Shown: in pieces, positions 1 to 6,587 of the stretch
Layout of the letters: every line of letters begins with the position of its first letter
Position numbering within the stretch: position 1 is the first letter of the stretch
Source of the DNA: Luteibaculum oceani
Lineage (GTDB): Bacteria > Bacteroidota > Bacteroidia > Flavobacteriales_D > Luteibaculaceae
Length of the DNA: 64,000 bases
Direction of reading: 5' to 3'
Assembly: GCF_007995015.1 (NCBI RefSeq)
Contig: NZ_VORB01000010.1
Coordinates: forward strand, 62,001 to 126,000
The notes under the pieces: generated by a model
Seen by the model: the letters and a program-made list of their open reading frames with translations, nothing else
Told to the model about the DNA's origin: nothing
The model's database searches: none
Translations under genes and position numbers: made by a program

Positions 1-1
1 T

Positions 2-778
2 TTTATAAAGGGCTTTTTTAATTATTTCCCGGAGCTCATCCTTATCGTATTGGTGATCATAGGAGCTAAGTATCTCATTCGCTTCCTAGCATTTTGGAGA
101 AAAGAAATTGAAGGTGAAAGATTGGTTCTTAAAGGCTTTTATGCTGAATGGGCCAAACCTACCTTTAACCTACTTCGCTTTACGATTTACTTGATCACCA
201 TTGTTTTTATTATCCAGCATTTACCTGGATCTAACACCCCAATTTTTCTGGGCGTACTTTCCGTACTGGGGCTCACCCTTGCTTTATCGGCTAGTAAACC
301 TCTTTCCAACTTTGTTTCCGGAATATTAATCACCTACATGCGTGCATTTAGGGTTGGCGATAGAATTAGGGTGGATGAATCCTCTGGTGTTGTGGTAGAT
401 AAAAACCTGTTTATTACCAGAATTAAAACCCGATCTAACGAATACATCACCCTTCCCAACTCAAAAATGATGGATGCCCACGTTATTAACTATTCAGCTT
501 CTGAAAAGGAATTGGGCTTGGTGGTGTACTGCGAGTTTTGGTTGGATGCCCGTTTCCATTTTCGGGACATAGAAAAAGAGATTGTGGAAGCTGCTTTAAA
601 GGCAGAATCCATTGTAGATAACCCAAAGCCTATTCTCCTAATTACTGAAATGGACAATGGGCGTGTGAAATACAAGATTTCAGCTTATACCCAAAACGCG
701 GGTAAATTAGAACGCATTAAGTCTAGCCTTTACCGTCAGGTACAAAACACCTTAGAAAAGCTAAATATTCAATATTAA
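2..778 (+). CDS. MscS-family mechanosensitive ion channel, 5' truncated by window edge
   Basis: The reading frame is open from the first bases of the window, so the true start lies to the left; the TTG at 50 is only an internal codon. Hydrophobic segments are followed by the MscS pore-helix and beta-domain signature: LGLTLALSASKPLSNFVSG, then a membrane-proximal segment ending FRVGDRIRV. The C-terminal part is the soluble alpha/beta cap. Family members are inner-membrane channels that open under hypo-osmotic membrane tension. The gene converges on corA with a 4-bp overlap at the stop codons. Family assignment is firm; the ion preference and the missing N-terminal domains cannot be judged. Confidence 0.88.
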   Translation, partial: FIKGFFNYFPELILIVLVIIGAKYLIRFLAFWRKEIEGERLVLKGFYAEWAKPTFNLLRFTIYLITIVFIIQHLPGSNTPIFLGVLSVLGLTLALSASKPLSNFVSGILITYMRAFRVGDRIRVDESSGVVVDKNLFITRIKTRSNEYITLPNSKMMDAHVINYSASEKELGLVVYCEFWLDARFHFRDIEKEIVEAALKAESIVDNPKPILLITEMDNGRVKYKISAYTQNAGKLERIKSSLYRQVQNTLEKLNIQY

Positions 779-1839
779 AACCATCTTTTTCGCTTAAAAT
801 ACCAAAGCATAGCACCAGCTACCACTACCAATACACACCAGAAAATAAAGTAGCTGTATTTGTAATGTAACTCAGGTAGATAATCGAAATTGGTACCATA
901 AACCCCTGCAATAAAGGTTATTGGGATAAAAATTGCTGAGAAAATAGTGAGGGTTTTCATTACCTCGTTCATGGAGTTGTTTACCTGGGTCGAGTGGATA
1001 TTTAACAGATCGGATAATAAATCTCTGTAGGCATCAATGGTCTCCACCACTAATAGTAAATGATCGTGTACATCGTTATAAAAGGGTAAGTGCTCTGGTT
1101 TAACCCAAACATTGTCTTGCTTCATTATCTGAATCATCACCTCCTTTACGGGCCTTACATTTTTCCGGAGCACATTTAACTCCCGTTGGTGCGCACTGAA
1201 TTTCGCGACAAAGTGCGGCATTTTAGCTCCAGATAACAGTTGATCCTCCAACTTATCTATTCTAGCCCCTACTTTTTCGGTTATAATCATGTAGTTATCT
1301 ACTATAGTATCTAGAATACAGAATACCATGTAATCGGGGTCTAACTTGTAAATTCTGGTATTGACATTTTCAAGGCGACTTCTAATTCCAGAAAAAGTAT
1401 CAAGCTCTGTGTGTTGAAAGGTGATTACACCTTTATTCGTTTCAATTAAACTCAGCTGCTCCATCAAAGCTCCCTGCCCCTTTTGCTTGGCCTTGTAGAT
1501 CATTTTAACGGAAACAAAATTGTAGGTCTCGTAACTTTCAATTTTTGGCCGTTGGTTGGAGCTTAAAATATCTTCTAGGGTAAGTTTGTGAATTCCCAAA
1601 TCCTGAGAAAGCTTTTCATACCACGAAAGCGGTGGCGTTCCAGTAATGTTAATCCAAAAATTTCCATCACCTTGGACTATAGGTATAACTTCATCGAGTG
1701 TAATTTGAGAAAATATCGTGTTTTCATTTTTCCGGAGATAACAATCAATAGAAACCGGAACTTCCTGATAATCATCGTATAAAAGCGTTCCTGGAGCAAT
1801 TCCCGCTTTCGATTTTACGGATTTGATATATCTAGCCAT
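775..1839 (-). CDS. corA: CorA-family divalent cation transporter with variant GTN motif
   Basis: A 354-residue protein with the CorA plan: a long cytoplasmic alpha/beta and helical funnel (about 1-290) followed by two C-terminal membrane helices and a basic tail (KRKRWF). The signature after the first helix normally reads YGMN; here it is YGTN (codons TAT GGT ACC AAT), a threonine in place of the nearly invariant methionine. CorA proteins are pentameric Mg2+ (or Co2+/Ni2+, and in some branches Zn2+) transporters of the inner membrane. The GTN variant leaves substrate and direction open. The start gives a normal length. It stands alone, divergent from the tRNA-Arg promoter on its right. Confidence 0.9.
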   Translation of the reverse strand: MARYIKSVKSKAGIAPGTLLYDDYQEVPVSIDCYLRKNENTIFSQITLDEVIPIVQGDGNFWINITGTPPLSWYEKLSQDLGIHKLTLEDILSSNQRPKIESYETYNFVSVKMIYKAKQKGQGALMEQLSLIETNKGVITFQHTELDTFSGIRSRLENVNTRIYKLDPDYMVFCILDTIVDNYMIITEKVGARIDKLEDQLLSGAKMPHFVAKFSAHQRELNVLRKNVRPVKEVMIQIMKQDNVWVKPEHLPFYNDVHDHLLLVVETIDAYRDLLSDLLNIHSTQVNNSMNEVMKTLTIFSAIFIPITFIAGVYGTNFDYLPELHYKYSYFIFWCVLVVVAGAMLWYFKRKRWF

Positions 1840-1849
1840 TATTTTTTTC

Positions 1850-1878
1850 TTGGTAATTCAAACAAAAGTGTAAATTTG
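1850..1878 (+). promoter_or_regulatory. Bacteroidota-type promoter for the tRNA-Arg locus
   Basis: TTG (1850-1852), an 18-nt spacer and TAAATTTG (1871-1878) match the Bacteroidota primary sigma consensus TTG-N17-23-TAnnTTTG. Transcription would start near 1885 and run through the tRNA-like remnant before reaching tRNA-Arg at 2037, an unusually long leader of about 150 nt. Confidence 0.7.
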
Positions 1879-1942
1879 CCCTCCGAAAACCGACGGGAAG
1901 TCCAAACATAAGAAGGATTTTTTGGTTTTCAATTGAAATATT

Positions 1943-2012
1943 GGTCGCGTAGCTCAGCTGGATAGAGCATCCCGCTTTTTCTGCGGGACGGACGAAGGTT
2001 CTTCTCACCTTC
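1943..2012 (+). pseudogene. Degenerate tRNA-Arg 5' duplicate (tRNA-like remnant)
   Basis: The first 27 bases (acceptor 5' strand and D-arm) are identical to the intact tRNA-Arg at 2037, and the identity extends a few bases into the leader. The rest is replaced. The anticodon arm becomes a 6-bp stem TCCCGC/GCGGGA with loop TTTTTCT, and the T-arm becomes GAAGGT/ACCTTC with loop TCTTCTC, lacking TTCGAAT. No 3' acceptor strand matches GGTCGCG. It therefore cannot make a normal tRNA, although both replacement arms still fold perfectly. It lies between the promoter and the real tRNA, so it should be co-transcribed. Confidence 0.7.
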
Positions 2013-2036
2013 TAAATATAGAGATATTGAAATATT

Positions 2037-2110
2037 GGTCGCGTAGCTCAGCTGGATAGAGCATCTGCCTTCTAAGCAGACGGTCGAAGGTTCGAATCCT
2101 TCCGCGATCA
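2037..2110 (+). tRNA. tRNA-Arg (anticodon TCT)
   Basis: Complete 74-nt cloverleaf: acceptor GGTCGCG/CGCGATC with one G.U pair, D-arm GCTC/GAGC, anticodon stem TCTGC/GCAGA with loop CTTCTAA (anticodon TCT), T-arm GAAGG-TTCGAAT-CCTTC, discriminator A. CCA is not encoded. It reads AGA codons. A strong terminator follows 8 nt later. Confidence 0.96.
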
Positions 2111-2117
2111 CTCTGAT

Positions 2118-2147
2118 AAGCAGCATTCATTTGGATGCTGCTTTTTT
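2118..2147 (+). terminator. Rho-independent terminator of tRNA-Arg
   Basis: Perfect 9-bp stem AAGCAGCAT/ATGCTGCTT (2118-2126 with 2135-2143), an 8-nt loop, then a run of T. The downstream repeat units begin with a sequence resembling this stem (CAAAAAAGCAGCA). Confidence 0.88.
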
Positions 2148-2187
2148 GTTTTAATAGCGCCAAAAGCTTGCTTTTGTAAGCGGTTAA

Positions 2188-2455
2188 AACAAAAAAGCAG
2201 CACATACGCCAAGCGGATGTATGCTGATTATCCATTGCACGTCGTTCGATAAAGGATCATGAAATAATCCTTACCCTTCAATACAGCCAAACAAAAAAGC
2301 AGCACATACGCCAAGCGGATGTATGCTGATTATCCATTACACGTCGTTCGATAAAGGATCATGAAATAATCCTTACCCATCAATACAGCCAAACAAAAAA
2401 ACCAAATCATACGCGAAGCGGATGTAAGCTGGTTATCCACTGCACGTCGTTCGAT
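2188..2455 (+). repeat. Structured 102-bp tandem repeat behind tRNA-Arg
   Basis: Units start at 2188 and 2290 (period 102 bp, only a few mismatches), followed by a third, diverged and truncated unit from about 2392. Each full unit contains two predicted hairpins in the tRNA sense. The first is ACAT-a-CGC-caa-GCG-g-ATGT (2202-2220, again at 2304-2322), with an internal A/G mismatch. The second is AAGGAT...ATCCTT (about 2252-2272), containing GGATCA and TAATCC. Unit 3 keeps the CGC/GCG core with loop gaa. There is no ORF or spacer structure. The same two hairpin types occur in the array behind tRNA-Ser (25510-25894). The stretch from 2456 to 2573 holds nothing else recognisable. Confidence 0.85.
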
Positions 2456-2573
2456 GAAGCTATGTCAGGTAGATTAAGCCATTTTCTTTGGCAGATTAAT
2501 TTTACAACTGCTTTAAACAAGCTTCTTCCCTTCAATAATTCTAATCTGAGTATCTTTCCCAAAAAGATAACGT

Positions 2574-2948
2574 ATGAAATTAGGTGCTTTCTCAATAAGC
2601 CTTGCAGTTAAAGACTTAAAACGCTCCAAGGAGTTTTATGAAAAACTTGGGTTTAGTGTTTTTGGTGGAGCGATGGATAAAAATTACCTCATCATGAAAA
2701 ACGGCAATGCGCTTGTTGGATTATTTCAGGGAATGTTCGAGAAAAACATACTTACATTTAATCCTGGATGGGACGAAAATGCACTGTTGGTAGATGGTTT
2801 TACCAACGTGAGAGAAATACAAAAGAACCTAAAGAAAAAGGGAATAAAATTCGACATTGAGACAGATGAGGAAAAATCTGGAATTGGAAGTTTTGTAATT
2901 ACAGATCCAGATGGAAATCCGATTTTAGTTGATCAACACGTTGAGTAA
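2574..2948 (+). CDS. VOC-superfamily (glyoxalase/bleomycin-resistance fold) protein
   Basis: 124 residues, the usual size of a single VOC domain made of two beta-alpha-beta-beta-beta halves. The N-terminus (FSISLAVKDLKRSKEFYEKL) is the classic opening strand and helix, and the end (FVITDPDGNPILVDQH) is the closing strand with the DPDGN turn typical of glyoxalase-like proteins. Substrate cannot be inferred; the superfamily covers glyoxalases, dioxygenases and resistance proteins. It starts shortly after the tRNA-Arg repeat array and precedes a small membrane protein by 12 bp, so they may be co-transcribed. Confidence 0.85.
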   Translation: MKLGAFSISLAVKDLKRSKEFYEKLGFSVFGGAMDKNYLIMKNGNALVGLFQGMFEKNILTFNPGWDENALLVDGFTNVREIQKNLKKKGIKFDIETDEEKSGIGSFVITDPDGNPILVDQHVE

Positions 2949-2960
2949 ATCTAATACATT

Positions 2961-3368
2961 ATGGGAAAACGGATATTCACTTTAGTTGCAGCCATAATGG
3001 TGGCCCTTATAACCTATGGTTTGCTCGGTGCTTTAATTAATTACCTAATCCCCACCCCCGAGGAATTAATGAATTCAACAGACCCGGCTATTGTAATGAA
3101 GCGGGTAAACAGCGTTTCTCCAGTTAAATGGACCTTAACCGTTATTGGGTTTTATATAGCATTTGTTGTAGGCCATTTTACTCACAAAGCGATTTTAGGA
3201 GTCGATAAAGTGGTAAAAATAGCTTTTACGGTTCTTTTTTTATCACTACCCATTTATTTGTTTTATGTTATATACCCTTGGGGAATATGGGCGCCAATAC
3301 CCATGTTTATAGGGGCTATTTTAATTCATCAATGGCTTAATAGAGCCCCTAATGACAAGCTTTCTTAA
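2961..3368 (+). CDS. Small integral membrane protein, function unknown
   Basis: 135 residues with about four hydrophobic helices: an N-terminal one (FTLVAAIMVALITYGLLGAL), two central ones around WTLTVIGFYIAFVVGHF and IAFTVLFLSLPIYLFYV, and a last one near PIPMFIGAILIHQWL. No catalytic or ligand motif is recognised. It lies 12 bp after the VOC gene on the same strand and its 3' end overlaps the convergent DUF4396 gene by 20 bp. Confidence 0.75.
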   Translation: MGKRIFTLVAAIMVALITYGLLGALINYLIPTPEELMNSTDPAIVMKRVNSVSPVKWTLTVIGFYIAFVVGHFTHKAILGVDKVVKIAFTVLFLSLPIYLFYVIYPWGIWAPIPMFIGAILIHQWLNRAPNDKLS

Positions 3369-4008
3369 ACTTCTCCAGCTTATAGTAGTTGTATGGTAAA
3401 GGAGCGATAAAACCAGCAATGAGCGCTGCGATTAATGCCAACCAATAAACTGGATCTGAAAAATTTGCTTTTGCGCCAGTTATCATAAAATCAGTGGTAT
3501 TCATTGCTATTTCCATTCCTACCATGGAAATAAAAGACATTCCAAAAGCTGTTTTAAGAGCATCGAGCCAACCAAACTCTTCCCGTGATTTTAACAGTAC
3601 TGTCTCTAAGGCGATACTAGTAATCAAACCTGCTATAATGGCCAAAGTCATTTGCCAAAAAATGGATGTATCGGGATGATAAGCCTGTAAATAAATGATC
3701 ATACCAAAATCACCAATAGAGCAGCCTAATAAACAGTTTAAGGTGTTGAACGAGGCCCTCCTCCAGGTTTTTGTATTAGACCAAAATCCACCTTGGGTTG
3801 TGCCCTCTTTTACTTTAAATCCCGCCTTTTGTATGTAATACTTTGCCTTTCCTTCGGTTAAGCGGTCACCCTCCATAGTAACTTTTACCGGCGAGGAGGA
3901 TAAATCAACATCCACTTTAGAAATCAGGTCTACCCCCTTTGTTACGCTTTCCAATTTATCCTTACAGGATTGACAATGTAAATCTGTTTCAAGTGTAATT
4001 TTAGGCAT
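3349..4008 (-). CDS. Heavy-metal-associated domain fused to DUF4396 membrane domain
   Basis: 219 residues. Residues 1-70 form an HMA-like beta-alpha-beta domain with a CxxC metal site (HCQSCK) and the rest is a multi-helix membrane domain. The segment FNTLNCLLGCSIGDFGMI is the hallmark of DUF4396, and several histidine- and methionine-containing helices follow. HMA domains bind Cu(I), Zn or Cd, so copper or other metal handling at the membrane is inferred, but the biochemical role of DUF4396 is not established to my knowledge. The gene is monocistronic and convergent with the small membrane protein on its left. Confidence 0.8.
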   Translation of the reverse strand: MPKITLETDLHCQSCKDKLESVTKGVDLISKVDVDLSSSPVKVTMEGDRLTEGKAKYYIQKAGFKVKEGTTQGGFWSNTKTWRRASFNTLNCLLGCSIGDFGMIIYLQAYHPDTSIFWQMTLAIIAGLITSIALETVLLKSREEFGWLDALKTAFGMSFISMVGMEIAMNTTDFMITGAKANFSDPVYWLALIAALIAGFIAPLPYNYYKLEKFKKACH

Positions 4009-4145
4009 ACCTCATATTAGCAAAAAACGCTGCACACCTTTGTGGGCTTGATATTTTTTAACGCCCTCCCCTAACATTTTTTAAGCCTTTTTATTCCTCA
4101 AATAGATTGCGGTGCGAACCTTCATTTTTGGATTAAAATTAAATT

Positions 4146-4460
4146 ATGAGCAAGCATAACGACAATTCAGCGGGGTCAGCACTTTTAGCTTTATTCTTCA
4201 TCTTTTTTCTTATTCCCCCCTTTCTTACAGCCTATCATCTAGTTATGGTTTATAGCCTAAAACGCTATAGTGAATCCATTTATGGCTGGAATATTGGAAA
4301 TATGATTATTACAGCCGTTTGTATCATTCTGTTATTCGTTTTTCCAGATTTTTCAGCTAACATTCTTTACATGCTAATTTTTTATTCTGGATTACTAGGT
4401 CTTCAGATTATGATGCTATCAGACTTGAGAAAGCTGGAACAAGAAGGTGAATGGTATTAA
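4146..4460 (+). CDS. Small hydrophobic membrane protein, function unknown
   Basis: 104 residues, hydrophilic start (MSKHNDNSAG), then three predicted membrane helices (ALLALFFIFFLIPPFL, MIITAVCIILLFVF, ILYMLIFYSGLLGLQIMML) and a short charged tail. No family is recognised. The coding call rests on clean hydrophobic periodicity and a good ATG. It converges on tRNA-Pro, with a shared bidirectional terminator 34 bp downstream. Confidence 0.68.
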   Translation: MSKHNDNSAGSALLALFFIFFLIPPFLTAYHLVMVYSLKRYSESIYGWNIGNMIITAVCIILLFVFPDFSANILYMLIFYSGLLGLQIMMLSDLRKLEQEGEWY

Positions 4461-4493
4461 AATTTGGGCTAGTATATCAGGAGCAGAAAACAA

Positions 4494-4521
4494 AAAAGCC
4501 TTTCATTTCTGAAAGGCTTTT
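4494..4521 (-). terminator. Bidirectional terminator between the 104-aa membrane gene and tRNA-Pro
   Basis: Perfect 11-bp inverted repeat AAAAGCCTTTC/GAAAGGCTTTT with a 6-nt loop; runs of A on the left and T on the right give U-tracts in both directions. It ends 5 nt from the 3' end of tRNA-Pro. Confidence 0.88.
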
Positions 4522-4526
4522 CGTCG

Positions 4527-4599
4527 TCGGGGTACCAGGACTCGAACCTGGGACCCCCTGCTCCCAAAGCAGGTGCGCTACCAGCTGCGCTACACCCCG
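4527..4599 (-). tRNA. tRNA-Pro (anticodon TGG)
   Basis: Complete 73-nt cloverleaf on the minus strand: acceptor CGGGGTG/TACCCCG, D-arm GCGC/GCGC, anticodon stem CCTGC/GCAGG with loop TTTGGGA (anticodon TGG), T-arm CCAGG-TTCGAGT-CCTGG, discriminator A. CCA is not encoded. Confidence 0.96.
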
Positions 4600-4616
4600 A
4601 TCGGTTAATTCGGGGG

Positions 4617-4646
4617 CAAATATACGTATCTTCTACTTCTCTGCAA
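4617..4646 (-). promoter_or_regulatory. Promoter of tRNA-Pro
   Basis: On the minus strand: TTG (4646-4644), a 19-nt spacer and TATATTTG (4624-4617), 17 nt before the tRNA 5' end. Exact match to the Bacteroidota consensus. Confidence 0.78.
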
Positions 4647-4703
4647 CTTTGAATTGCATATTTTTTCTTTTTCCTTTACCTCAAATCTGCAGCGATACTT
4701 TTT

Positions 4704-4976
4704 ATGCAAATAGAACCCATTATCAATCAGCTAGTTGGGGATGATTTTATTACAGACTCCTTGGTAGAAAATATTTTTGTGGACTTCTATTTCCCCTCTC
4801 AAGGAAAGGCGATTATCGTTATGGAAGAGGCCCATGATCACCCTGATGCCTACTACCCAAAATCTATTGATGCAGCCCAATTAAAAAGCAAAGGCAAAGA
4901 AGTACTATTATTGTGGATAGATAATGCCACCCATAACACCGAATTAACTGCTAAACTGAAGGAATTTTTACAATGA
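4704..4976 (+). CDS. Conserved-looking hypothetical protein, 90 aa
   Basis: A small, soluble, acidic protein with no signal peptide or membrane segment. It has an alternating beta pattern (IFVDFYFP, KAIIVMEEA, KEVLLLWIDN) and a histidine/aspartate-rich stretch EEAHDHPDAYYPKS that could bind metal, but no family is recognised. The stop overlaps the start of the next gene in an ATGA arrangement (4973-4976), which indicates translational coupling and supports it as a real gene. Confidence 0.65.
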   Translation: MQIEPIINQLVGDDFITDSLVENIFVDFYFPSQGKAIIVMEEAHDHPDAYYPKSIDAAQLKSKGKEVLLLWIDNATHNTELTAKLKEFLQ

Positions 4977-5680
4977 GAATCTTAAGCTTTTTAAGCACCT
5001 CCCTCCTAGTTATCACTCTAAATGCCCAAAAATTACCGCAATACGTAAATGGAAAAGAAGCATATAAGCAAATTTTAAATGAGGAAATCCAATTTCCTCA
5101 GGTAAACCTCAAAACATTAGAATGCGGATACATTAGTACCATTTTTCATGTTGATGTTAATGGGGAAATTGATAGTGTGTTTTATAGAAATACTGGTCTG
5201 AATAATGCTTTTGACGAAAAAGTACAGGCCTTTGCGAGCAAGATTGAAAAATTCAACTCCTTCAAAGGTAAAAACGGAAAAGCCTCTTCTTATTTTGTAT
5301 TCCAACCTGTAGGATTTTTGTTTTCAGATAAAGTTTGTCCTTCATGGAACAAGCTAAGTAGCGACTCTAATTGGGTTCATAAAGATTCTGTCTTTTACTA
5401 TCCTGAACACAATATTTACCGAGACTCCCGTAATATTTCCAATATCATTTTTAGGGATAAAGGGCTGGAATTAGTTAACGATGGGAAGTATAAAGAAGCC
5501 ATTAGCTATTTCGAAGAAGGAATGGCTTTTGAACCTGAAAATGACTTCTACCCTTACAACCTTGGTATTTGCTACTATCACATCAGAAAAATAGATAAGG
5601 CCTGCGAATATTTAAAAACAGCAAAAAAAATGGGCAATAAATACGCCAAGTCTGTTTACAAAGAAAAGTGCAATTTTTAG
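4973..5680 (+). CDS. Exported TonB-C-like domain plus TPR protein
   Basis: 235 residues. A Sec signal peptide (about 1-18, ending near LNAQ) precedes a domain resembling the TonB C-terminal fold (about 20-125; FHVDVNGEIDSVFYRNTGLNNAFDEKV matches the strand-turn-helix of such domains). One or two TPR-like repeats close the protein (about 160-235; GLELVNDGKYKEAISYFEEG, then NLGICYYHIRKIDKACEYL). There is no N-terminal membrane anchor, so it is unlikely to be an energy transducer; a periplasmic interaction protein is more likely. It is coupled by a 4-bp overlap to the preceding 90-aa gene and overlaps the convergent ung stop by 4 bp. Confidence 0.75.
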   Translation: MRILSFLSTSLLVITLNAQKLPQYVNGKEAYKQILNEEIQFPQVNLKTLECGYISTIFHVDVNGEIDSVFYRNTGLNNAFDEKVQAFASKIEKFNSFKGKNGKASSYFVFQPVGFLFSDKVCPSWNKLSSDSNWVHKDSVFYYPEHNIYRDSRNISNIIFRDKGLELVNDGKYKEAISYFEEGMAFEPENDFYPYNLGICYYHIRKIDKACEYLKTAKKMGNKYAKSVYKEKCNF

Positions 5681-6366
5681 TCAAATAAAGTGGGTGTGGT
5701 ACTCCCCCATTGAATGGGTGTTTTTCCCACTTTTAAAAGGTACTCATTACATTCTATAAAATGATTACACCCAAAAAATCCGCGGCTTGCGCTTAATGGA
5801 GAAGGATGCACCGCCTTTAATATCAGGTTTTTGGACTCGGGAATGTGAGACTCCTTTTTATGGGCATGGCTACCCCACAATAAATACACAAGGTTTTCAA
5901 ACGTCCCTGCTAAATGCTTAATAACGCGGTCCGTAAATAGTTCCCAACCTTTATTTTGATGACTTGCGGCTTCTCCTGCCCTCACGGTTAAAGTGGTGTT
6001 TAACAAAAGAACTCCCTGATCCGCCCAAAAAGATAAATCACCAGATTTTGGAATATCAAACCGATATTCCAATTGTAATTCCTTGAAAATATTCCTGAGG
6101 CTAGGTGGGATTTTAACTCCTGGGTTAACGCTAAAAGCCAAACCATTTGCCTGGTTTGGTCCATGGTAAGGATCCTGACCAAGAATTACGACTTTTATCT
6201 CATGTGGGTCGCAATGGTTAAAGGCATTAAAAATTAACTCTTTCGGCGGGTAAATGGTGTTTTCCTTGCATTCTTCATTTAAGAAAACCATCAATTCTTT
6301 GAAGTAATCTTGGCTAAATTCCGACGCCAAAATATCCTTCCAAACGGGATTAATTTTTAACTCCAA
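5677..6366 (-). CDS. ung: Uracil-DNA glycosylase (family 1)
   Basis: 229 residues, the normal length. Motif A, VILGQDPYHGP, carries the catalytic aspartate (about residue 65). The leucine-loop motif HPSPLSASRGFFG lies near residue 188 and LLLNTTLTVRAG near 120. The enzyme removes uracil from DNA to start base-excision repair. Its start overlaps the 3' end of the 78-aa membrane gene by 17 bp, so it is probably the last gene of the minus-strand group running from 8016. Confidence 0.97.
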   Translation of the reverse strand: MELKINPVWKDILASEFSQDYFKELMVFLNEECKENTIYPPKELIFNAFNHCDPHEIKVVILGQDPYHGPNQANGLAFSVNPGVKIPPSLRNIFKELQLEYRFDIPKSGDLSFWADQGVLLLNTTLTVRAGEAASHQNKGWELFTDRVIKHLAGTFENLVYLLWGSHAHKKESHIPESKNLILKAVHPSPLSASRGFFGCNHFIECNEYLLKVGKTPIQWGSTTPTLFD

Positions 6367-6586
6367 GACCTTTGACTTTTACGATTATCCAGCCTAAAAG
6401 CAATAACCATGGAGTGCCATGCATAAGAAGGTCAAAGAAGTCCATAGCCTCCATTCCATTAGCACCACCCCAAACCCATTTTAATTTCCCCCAAATATGA
6501 GGTTCAGGTTTATACGGCGCTAACCCAAGGGTAAGACACAACATTACTATTACCGTTAAACCCTTGTCCTTCAGAATTTTTTCCAT
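6350..6586 (-). CDS. Small two-helix membrane protein, function unknown
   Basis: 78 residues: a first hydrophobic segment (LTVIVMLCLTLGLAPY), a loop with proline/tryptophan-rich PEPHIWGKLKWVWGG, and a second segment (PWLLLLGWIIVKV). Proteins of this shape are common in Bacteroidota and are sometimes labelled RND transporter by automatic annotation, but it is far too short for an RND pump and nothing here supports that label. It lies 1 bp from the hydroxylase upstream and overlaps ung downstream, so it belongs to the operon. Confidence 0.7.
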   Translation of the reverse strand: MEKILKDKGLTVIVMLCLTLGLAPYKPEPHIWGKLKWVWGGANGMEAMDFFDLLMHGTPWLLLLGWIIVKVKGLGVKN

Positions 6587-6587
6587 C

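Noticed and set aside
50-778. TTG at position 50 as the true start of the MscS gene
   Set aside because: The frame is open to the window edge with hydrophobic residues upstream, so the gene is truncated rather than starting there.
1929-2235. Minus-strand ORFs of 65 and 76 codons over the tRNA-Arg region
   Set aside because: They are antisense to the tRNA and its duplicate; their internal repetition simply reflects the duplicated DNA.
2188-2455. Possible CRISPR array
   Set aside because: The repeat period is filled by repeat sequence with no unique spacers, the units are too long, and no cas genes occur.
1943-2455. Integrated element or attachment site at tRNA-Arg
   Set aside because: The duplicated tRNA 5' end and repeats hint at integration, but there is no integrase, no cargo and the duplication is of the 5' rather than the 3' end of the tRNA.
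6350-6586. RND transporter label for the 78-residue membrane protein
   Set aside because: The protein has two helices and is more than ten times shorter than an RND pump.
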